Source: Bradyrhizobium sp. CSA207 (GTDB lineage Bacteria; Pseudomonadota; Alphaproteobacteria; Rhizobiales; Xanthobacteraceae). From it: a stretch of 64,000 nucleotides of DNA. A program made the translations under genes and the position numbers. Location: the NCBI RefSeq assembly GCF_029051685.1, contig NZ_JAACFT010000029.1:44663-108662 (forward strand), written 5' to 3'. Shown in pieces: positions 59,184 through 64,000 of this stretch; the first letter of the stretch is position 1; each line of letters begins with the position of its first letter. Below the pieces are notes generated by a model. That model was not told the origin of the DNA and ran no database searches. It saw only the letters and a list, made by a program, of their open reading frames with translations.

Positions 59184-59986
59184 GCCTGATCGACAGCGTT
59201 TCGCTTCCGCGCAGCATCCGCCTGCCGCGTGTCGACGGCCTGGTCCAGTGGATCGTGCCGCTCGCCATCATCGCGATCTGGCAGGTGGCAAGCATTACCG
59301 GCTTCGTGCCGACGCGGGTGCTGCCGGCGCCGAGCGACGTCGCGCTGGCGGGGTGGAAGCTGCTGCTGTCCGGCGAGCTCGTGCGCAACATCTGGGTCTC
59401 GTTCTGGCGCGCCTCGACCGGCTTCCTGATCGGCGGCAGCATCGGCTTCGCGTTTGGCCTCGCCAACGGCCTGTCGCAGCTCTCGGCCAGGCTCACCGAC
59501 ACCACGCTGCAGATGGTGCGCAACGTGCCGCATCTGGCGCTGATCCCGCTGGTCATCCTGTGGTTCGGCATCGACGAGAGCGCAAAACTGTTCCTGGTGG
59601 CGCTTGGCGTGTTCTTCCCGATCTACCTCAACACGCTGCACGGCATCCGCACCGTCGATCCCCAGCTGATCGAGATGGGCCGCATCTACGGCATGAGCGA
59701 CGGCGAACTGTTCCGCCGGGTGATCTTCCCGGGCGCGCTGCCCTCGATCTTCGTCGGCATCCGCTTCGCGCTCGGCATCATGTGGCTGACCCTGATCGTC
59801 GCCGAGACCATCGCGGCCTCATCCGGCCTCGGCTACATGGCGATGCAGGCGCGCGAGTTCATGCTGATCGACGTCGTCGTGCTCTCGATCCTGATCTACG
59901 CCCTGCTCGGCAAGCTCGCCGACAGCGCCTCCCGCGTGCTGGAGCGGCTGACGCTGTCCTGGCACCCCGCCTTCCAGAAACGTTGA
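59180..59986 (+). CDS. ssuC: Aliphatic sulfonate ABC transporter permease
   Basis: A 268-residue inner-membrane permease with about six helices. The first is LVQWIVPLAIIAIWQVASIT. The EAA-type cytoplasmic loop lies near EMGRIYGMSDGELFRRVIFP, which docks to SsuB. Length and pattern match SsuC. It overlaps ssuD by ATGA and ends 7 bp before ssuB. Confidence 0.94.
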   Translation: MSLIDSVSLPRSIRLPRVDGLVQWIVPLAIIAIWQVASITGFVPTRVLPAPSDVALAGWKLLLSGELVRNIWVSFWRASTGFLIGGSIGFAFGLANGLSQLSARLTDTTLQMVRNVPHLALIPLVILWFGIDESAKLFLVALGVFFPIYLNTLHGIRTVDPQLIEMGRIYGMSDGELFRRVIFPGALPSIFVGIRFALGIMWLTLIVAETIAASSGLGYMAMQAREFMLIDVVVLSILIYALLGKLADSASRVLERLTLSWHPAFQKR

Positions 59987-59993
59987 GAGTGAC

Positions 59994-60830
59994 ATGCAGA
60001 CAGCCCTTCGGACGTCCCTTGCCGAAACCGAGCGCGCCAGCCGTGCCAATTTCGCACCGACATCCCGCGTGCTGCGCGAGGAGCGGCCGGCACCGATCAG
60101 CGGCCTGCCGCTCGGCATCCGGGCTTTGCGCAAGTCCTACGGCGACAACGAGGTGCTGCGCGGCATCGACCTGCACATCGCCGCCGGCCAGTTCGTCGCC
60201 ATCGTCGGAAAAAGCGGCTGCGGCAAGAGCACGCTGCTGCGCCTGATTGCAGGCCTCGAAAAGGTCGATGCGGGCAGCGTCAGCTTCGGCGACGCGGTGA
60301 AGCCGGAGGACATCCGTGTGATGTTCCAGGAGCCGCGGCTGCTGCCCTGGGCCCGCGTGCTCTCCAATGTTGAGGTCGGCCTCGGCCGTGATCGCGCCTC
60401 GTCCGACGCGCATTTACGCGCCGAGAAGGCACTGACCGAGGTCGGGCTCGCCGACAAGCGCGAGCAGTGGCCCTCGGTGCTGTCGGGCGGCCAGAAGCAG
60501 CGCGTGGCGCTGGCCCGCGCGCTGGTCTCGCGTCCCCGCGTGCTCGCCTTCGACGAGCCGCTCGGTGCGCTGGATGCGCTGACCCGGATCTCGATGCAGC
60601 GGTTGCTGGAGCGCGTCTGGCGCGATCAGGGCTTCACCGCGATCCTGGTGACCCACGACGTCTCCGAGGCGGTCGCGCTGGCGGACCGGGTGCTGGTGAT
60701 CGAGGACGGCCGCATCGCCCACGACGTTACGGTTAACGTGGCCCGGCCCCGCGAGCGCGGCTCGGTCGAGCTGGCAAGCCTCGAAGGCTCGATCCTGAGC
60801 CACCTTTTGTCGGCGGACGATCGTACCTAA
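59994..60830 (+). CDS. ssuB: Aliphatic sulfonate ABC transporter ATPase
   Basis: A 278-residue ATPase. Walker A is GKSGCGKST, the Q-loop lies in MFQEPRLLPWARV, the signature is LSGGQKQRVALARAL, Walker B is VLAFDEPLGALDA, and the switch His is in LVTHDVSEAV. About 40 extra residues precede the core (MQTALRTSLAETERASRANF). It energises SsuC. Confidence 0.95.
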   Translation: MQTALRTSLAETERASRANFAPTSRVLREERPAPISGLPLGIRALRKSYGDNEVLRGIDLHIAAGQFVAIVGKSGCGKSTLLRLIAGLEKVDAGSVSFGDAVKPEDIRVMFQEPRLLPWARVLSNVEVGLGRDRASSDAHLRAEKALTEVGLADKREQWPSVLSGGQKQRVALARALVSRPRVLAFDEPLGALDALTRISMQRLLERVWRDQGFTAILVTHDVSEAVALADRVLVIEDGRIAHDVTVNVARPRERGSVELASLEGSILSHLLSADDRT

Positions 60831-60863
60831 ATAGAGAGGAACCCCGCTTCGGGGGAGCATGCC

Positions 60864-61445
60864 ATGAATGTAGTCCCCCGCGATCTCATGACCGAAATCC
60901 CCGTCTCGTCTGCCGATTTCCGCGGCGCCATGCGCCACCTCACCGGCGGCGTCAGCGTCATCACCGCCGGGCGGGGCAAGGACATCACCGGCATGACGGT
61001 GACATCGGTCACCTCGCTGTCGGTCGATCCGCCGACGCTGCTGGTCAGCATCAACCGCGATGCCTCCTCATTCCCGCTGATCAGGCGCCACGGCGCCTTC
61101 GGCGTGAACATCCTCAATGCCGATCAACTCGATATTGCCGAGCGCTTTGCCGGCAAGGGCGGGCTGAAGGGCGCCGATCGCTTTGCCGGAGCCAACTGGG
61201 TGACTTCTGTCTCGGGCGTTCCGCTGCTGGTCGGCGCGTTGTCGGCGGTCGATTGCGAGGTCGAGGAGATCGTCGAACGGCATTCGCACGCCATCATCAT
61301 CGGCCGCGTCAGGGACATCAGAAGTTCGACCCGGACGGCCGCGCTGGCCTATTGGCACGGCCAGTATGTGGCGGTCGACCAGGACGAAGACGCGGCCAAG
61401 CTCGCAGACGTCAGCGTTCCCGCGCGCGGCCGGCGCGGCATTTGA
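60864..61445 (+). CDS. Flavin reductase (HpaC-type) serving SsuD
   Basis: A 193-residue flavin reductase-like domain protein: FRGAMRHLTGGVSVITAGRG, ITGMTVTSVTSLSVDPPTLL (FMN site), and ICFGVNIL-type FGVNILNADQLDIAERFAGK. It belongs to the flavin-reductase-domain group, not to the SsuE flavodoxin-like group that partners SsuD in E. coli. It lies 33 bp after ssuB, with GGGGGAGCATGCC before the ATG. A start at 60888 is an alternative. Confidence 0.9.
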   Translation: MNVVPRDLMTEIPVSSADFRGAMRHLTGGVSVITAGRGKDITGMTVTSVTSLSVDPPTLLVSINRDASSFPLIRRHGAFGVNILNADQLDIAERFAGKGGLKGADRFAGANWVTSVSGVPLLVGALSAVDCEVEEIVERHSHAIIIGRVRDIRSSTRTAALAYWHGQYVAVDQDEDAAKLADVSVPARGRRGI

Positions 61446-61521
61446 TCGCCGCCGGCCGCTAGAGCGTTTTCGAGCGAAGTGGACACCGGTTCGCGTAAAG
61501 AAAACGCGTTAAAACAAGAAT

Positions 61522-61560
61522 CTAGAGCACCGTTCCGATTCCATCGGAACGGTGCTCTAG
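61522..61560. terminator. Perfect 18-bp stem hairpin after the ssu operon
   Basis: CTAGAGCACCGTTCCGAT pairs exactly with ATCGGAACGGTGCTCTAG across three bases. The stretch before it (GAGCGTTTTCGAGCGAAGTG to about 61521) is a repeat seen widely in alphaproteobacteria. It can end the ssu transcript but may be a mobile repeat in its own right. Confidence 0.65.
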
Positions 61561-61639
61561 CGCGCAGGCTGGCCTTTTCCCCGTCATCGCTCTAGAAGCG
61601 CAGCCTGAGCCTCCCAAACCGGGAAGGCGATGGAGCGCC

Positions 61640-61798
61640 ATGATGAAACGCGTCGCGACCTGGGCCTTCTACGCCGTCGGCGCGCTCGCGATCGCCTATC
61701 TCGCGCTCTACGCCTATGCGCTGTTTCGCGGCCAGCCGATCGTCCCCGGCGACCCCATTCACATCTTCCGCAAGCCGGACGCGCCGAACTATTCGTGA
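61640..61798 (+). CDS. 52-residue single-pass membrane protein
   Basis: It starts MMKRVATWAFYAVGALAIAY, with one helix (about residues 8-29) and a polar tail (GQPIVPGDPIHIFRKPDAPN) ending YS. GGAG lies five bases before the ATG at 61640. Hydrophobicity and the ribosome site support it. Function unknown. Confidence 0.55.
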   Translation: MMKRVATWAFYAVGALAIAYLALYAYALFRGQPIVPGDPIHIFRKPDAPNYS

Positions 61799-61814
61799 GA
61801 TTCCCGGGGGATGC

Positions 61815-61923
61815 GTAGGGTGGATTAGTCCTGTGGTTGCGCGAAGCGCAGTCCGCTGGTGTAATCCACCACTTCCGTCGCCACGGGAGAAGAGGTGGGT
61901 TACGCTGCGCTAACCCACCCTAC
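61815..61923. repeat. Interspersed repeat with GTAGGGTGG/CCACCCTAC ends
   Basis: The left arm reads GTAGGGTGGATTAG and the right arm CTAACCCACCCTAC. Inner inverted pairs include GTAATCCACC with GGTGGGTTAC. It fills the gap before the M20 peptidase stop and could be a terminator for it. Confidence 0.75.
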
Positions 61924-61927
61924 GAGA

Positions 61928-63076
61928 TCACCCCCGCAAGATCGCCAGCGCCAGCGCCTGCGCGCGCGGCACGATGCTGTCGAGCTCGAGATATTCCTCC
62001 GGCGTATGCGCAAGCCCGCCGACCGGGCCGAGGCCGCAGATGGTCGGCGTGCCGACCGCGGCGGTGAAGCCGGAATCGGCGCAGCCGCCGGAGAACTCGC
62101 CTTCGAGCGTGGTGAGACCGGCCTGCTTTGCGGCCGCCTGATAATTTTCGAACAGCGCCTTCGAGGCTTCGCTCTGCACCACCGGCACGAATTCGCCCTT
62201 GATCGTCAGCGTTGCGCTGGTGCCCGGCACGTAGGAGGTCGCGACGATTGTCTCGATCGCTGCCATCACCGTGGCGCGATCCGCCGGATCGATATAGCGC
62301 AGGTCGATCTGGCCTTCGGCGTACGGCGCTGTGGTGTTGACGGACTGGCCGCCCGCAACCAGGCCGACATTCAGCGTGATGCCTTTGGCAAGATCGGTCA
62401 GGGCGTGGATCTGGACGATCTTGTGCGCGAGCTCGCCGATCGCACTGACGCCCGCGGCGAAATTGGCGCCGGAATGCGCGGCTTTGCCGGTGATGGCCAG
62501 ATGCATGAAGATGCCGCCCTTGCGGCCGGTGACGACGTTGCCGGTCGGGCGGCCCGGCTCGGAATTCAACACGGCGCGCGCCGCGCGTCCTTCGCGCTCG
62601 ATCACCGGGCGTGACGACGGCGAGCCGATCTCCTCGTCCGAGGTGATCAGCACCTTGATCGGATGCGGGCTGCCGCCGAATTTGTGGAAGGCGGTCGCCA
62701 CGAACACGTTCATGACGAGGCCGGACTTCATGTCGGCGACGCCGGGCCCGTAGGCGCGGTTATCTCGAATCGTGAACGGACGGCGCCCGGCCTCGCCCTT
62801 GCCGAACACGGTGTCGCGATGCCCCATCAACAGCACCGGCTTCTCGTTGCTGCCGGGTTTTGCGATTTCCGCATGGATCGCATCGCCAAAGCTGTCGTGA
62901 TGTTCGCGCCGGAACGGAATGCCGTGCTCGGCAAAATGCCGCTCGAACCGCGCACCGACCGCATCGACGCCTTCCTTGTCATAGGACCCGGAATCGATGT
63001 TCACGACGTCGCGCAACAGATCGATCATCGCCTGCCGCTGCGCCGCCAGCCAGTCCGTGATTTGAGCTTCAGACAT
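61928..63076 (-). CDS. M20-family metallopeptidase (glutamate carboxypeptidase-like)
   Basis: A 382-residue zinc hydrolase. Metal and catalytic motifs in order: LMGHRDTVF (His and Asp), YGPGVADMKSG (bridging Asp), ITSDEEIGS (general base Glu), LNSEPGRPTG and GGLAHTPEEYL (last His). This is the CPG2/ArgE layout with a dimerisation lobe (about residues 180-290). The ATG at 63076 follows CGCGAGGTGACA. Cytoplasmic; the peptide or acyl-amino-acid substrate is unknown. Confidence 0.92.
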   Translation of the reverse strand: MSEAQITDWLAAQRQAMIDLLRDVVNIDSGSYDKEGVDAVGARFERHFAEHGIPFRREHHDSFGDAIHAEIAKPGSNEKPVLLMGHRDTVFGKGEAGRRPFTIRDNRAYGPGVADMKSGLVMNVFVATAFHKFGGSPHPIKVLITSDEEIGSPSSRPVIEREGRAARAVLNSEPGRPTGNVVTGRKGGIFMHLAITGKAAHSGANFAAGVSAIGELAHKIVQIHALTDLAKGITLNVGLVAGGQSVNTTAPYAEGQIDLRYIDPADRATVMAAIETIVATSYVPGTSATLTIKGEFVPVVQSEASKALFENYQAAAKQAGLTTLEGEFSGGCADSGFTAAVGTPTICGLGPVGGLAHTPEEYLELDSIVPRAQALALAILRG

Positions 63077-63207
63077 TGTCACCTCGCGTGGTTTTCAGCG
63101 CGCTTATAGGGCTTTGCGCAGTCGCGACCTAGTCGCCGGATGCGGTGCGGCCATGTCGAGGCTGATCTCCGGCCGGGTATCGCCTCGCTTTCTCCCCACA
63201 CACAGCC

Positions 63208-63247
63208 GTCATCCTCCGCGAAGGCGGGGGATCCAGTACGCCCGCGG
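63208..63247. repeat. Half copy of the GTCAT..ATCCAGTACG repeat
   Basis: GTCATCCTCCGCGAAGGCGG then ATCCAGTACGCCCGCGG matches the left half of the elements at 4672-4794 and 55564-55665, without a right half. It lies in the gap between the NTF2-like stop and the M20 start. Confidence 0.65.
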
Positions 63248-63312
63248 CTCCTCAGGGAATGTGGTTTCTCCAGTCCCGGCCCGCGCGAGCCTCCAAGGAT
63301 GGGGAAAATGTC

Positions 63313-63765
63313 CTAGACGCCGTCCGCCCGCTCGCCCACGATCAGCGGGCCGATCTCGCGTTCCAGCACCTGCTGCACCAGATCGTAGGAATCGATGATC
63401 TCGCGGATCTGCGCCACCTGGCCGTTGCGAAAGGTGTAGAACACGGCCATGTCGACCTGAATGATGCGGTCGTTGCTGCGCTTCCTGAAGAACACGCGCA
63501 GATAGGCCGCGACCGTGTCGCCCTCGGCGACGATCTGCGGCACCTGGTAGCGGACCTCGGAGTAGCGCGCCTGCACCGTGCGCCAGAACTCGCCCAGCTC
63601 CGTCTTGCCGTGGCAGGGGCCCATGTGCGGCAGCACGTCGATCGGCGCGTGGGTGAGGAAGTCGACGTCGTCGCTGCAGCACGCCAGCGCGGCCTCGAGA
63701 TCGCTGCGCACGATGGCGTCGAGCAGATGCAGCACGCGCTGGCGATTGAGCTTCTCGACCGTCAT
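63313..63765 (-). CDS. NTF2/SnoaL-like protein (ketosteroid-isomerase fold)
   Basis: A 150-residue protein with the cone-shaped NTF2-like fold: VLHLLDAIVRSDLEAALACC at the N-terminus, FLTHAPIDVLPHMGPCHGK, then the strand pairs YLRVFFRKRSND and MAVFYTFRNGQVAQIREIID. These domains act as small isomerases, cyclases or binding proteins; no substrate is implied here. The ATG at 63765 follows GAGGACAGGCGGA; an ATG at 63780 adds five residues. Confidence 0.82.
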   Translation of the reverse strand: MTVEKLNRQRVLHLLDAIVRSDLEAALACCSDDVDFLTHAPIDVLPHMGPCHGKTELGEFWRTVQARYSEVRYQVPQIVAEGDTVAAYLRVFFRKRSNDRIIQVDMAVFYTFRNGQVAQIREIIDSYDLVQQVLEREIGPLIVGERADGV

Positions 63766-63965
63766 TCCGCCTGTCCTCATTGGCCGCGTGGCGTTTGCAC
63801 AAAGCTAACGCGCGGTTTTGCGCGCGGGCAATCCGCAAAACCACAGGGATGTTGCAGACGATATGACGCGCCAGCGCAATGCCAGGTTCATGGCTGCAAT
63901 TACCGGTTGTGTAGCCGCGCGCCTGCACGAATTCACGCATTCGGCCGGATGGCATCGGCCGTCGG

Positions 63966-64000
63966 CTCCCTCGCCCCGCTTGCGGGGGGAGGGTGGGGTG
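63966..64000. repeat. Partial copy of the CTCCC..GGGAGGG repeat, cut by the window edge
   Basis: CTCCCTCGCCCCGCTTGC and GGGGGGAGGGTGG are inverted arms like those at the start of the element at 7327-7483. The rest lies beyond the window. Confidence 0.55.

Overview
The window looks like chromosome of an alphaproteobacterium of the Bradyrhizobium/Rhodopseudomonas group. This rests on the uniformly high GC, the napEDABC gene order with a FixK/FNR-type box, several interspersed palindromic repeats of the kind scattered through Bradyrhizobium genomes, and protein families common there (DUF3309, DUF4112, DUF2200, SsuA pairs). Assignment is from reading alone. No rRNA, tRNA, CRISPR array, transposase or phage module was seen.

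Layout. 0-6 kb: the start of a sugar-type ABC transporter (permease cut by the left edge, Tat-exported binding protein), a 2-hydroxyacid dehydrogenase, a chemoreceptor and a Bug-type binding protein. 5.9-10.1 kb: two paralogous DMT exporters bracket a DUF1330 protein, a TetR regulator with a clear divergent operator, a small membrane protein and a VOC protein. 10.3-17.8 kb: a CrtI/RetSat-like FAD oxidoreductase and an MgtA-like P-type ATPase, each with a FixK/FNR-type box upstream, then purA and a large disordered membrane protein. 17.8-22.1 kb: small secreted or membrane proteins and the msrAB pair. 22.3-31.9 kb: a RecD-like helicase, napEDABC (periplasmic nitrate reductase), a membrane-anchored AraC regulator, an acyltransferase and an LLM flavoprotein.

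31.9-46.8 kb is the most distinctive part. A phasin-like protein with a FixK-type box is followed by a patatin / acetoacetate decarboxylase / 3-hydroxybutyrate dehydrogenase operon, an operon of five small envelope proteins, a three-gene operon with a TetR gene, a second TetR gene, and a translationally coupled operon of a histidine-kinase-like protein, two RND adaptor lipoproteins and an RND pump. Three promoters here carry nearly the same 15-bp operator (consensus AMTATACGGTRTAGT), which points to one TetR-controlled regulon joining ketone-body/PHB use, envelope proteins and efflux.

46.8-54.3 kb is a looser stretch of hypothetical genes: an SDR remnant, an ABC_sub_bind protein, DUF2200, a LuxR regulator, an L,D-transpeptidase, a free-standing sigma-1.1-like domain, an HExxH protein, and a TPR protein whose C-terminal tail matches that of its neighbour. 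54.3-61.8 kb holds a cytochrome P450 and a complete alkanesulfonate operon (two ssuA, ssuD, ssuC, ssuB, flavin reductase). The right end has an M20 peptidase, an NTF2-like protein and more repeats.

Two threads run through the window: four FixK/FNR-like boxes (oxidoreductase, mgtA, nap, phasin-like gene), and three paralogous four-cysteine secreted proteins with identical cysteine spacing.
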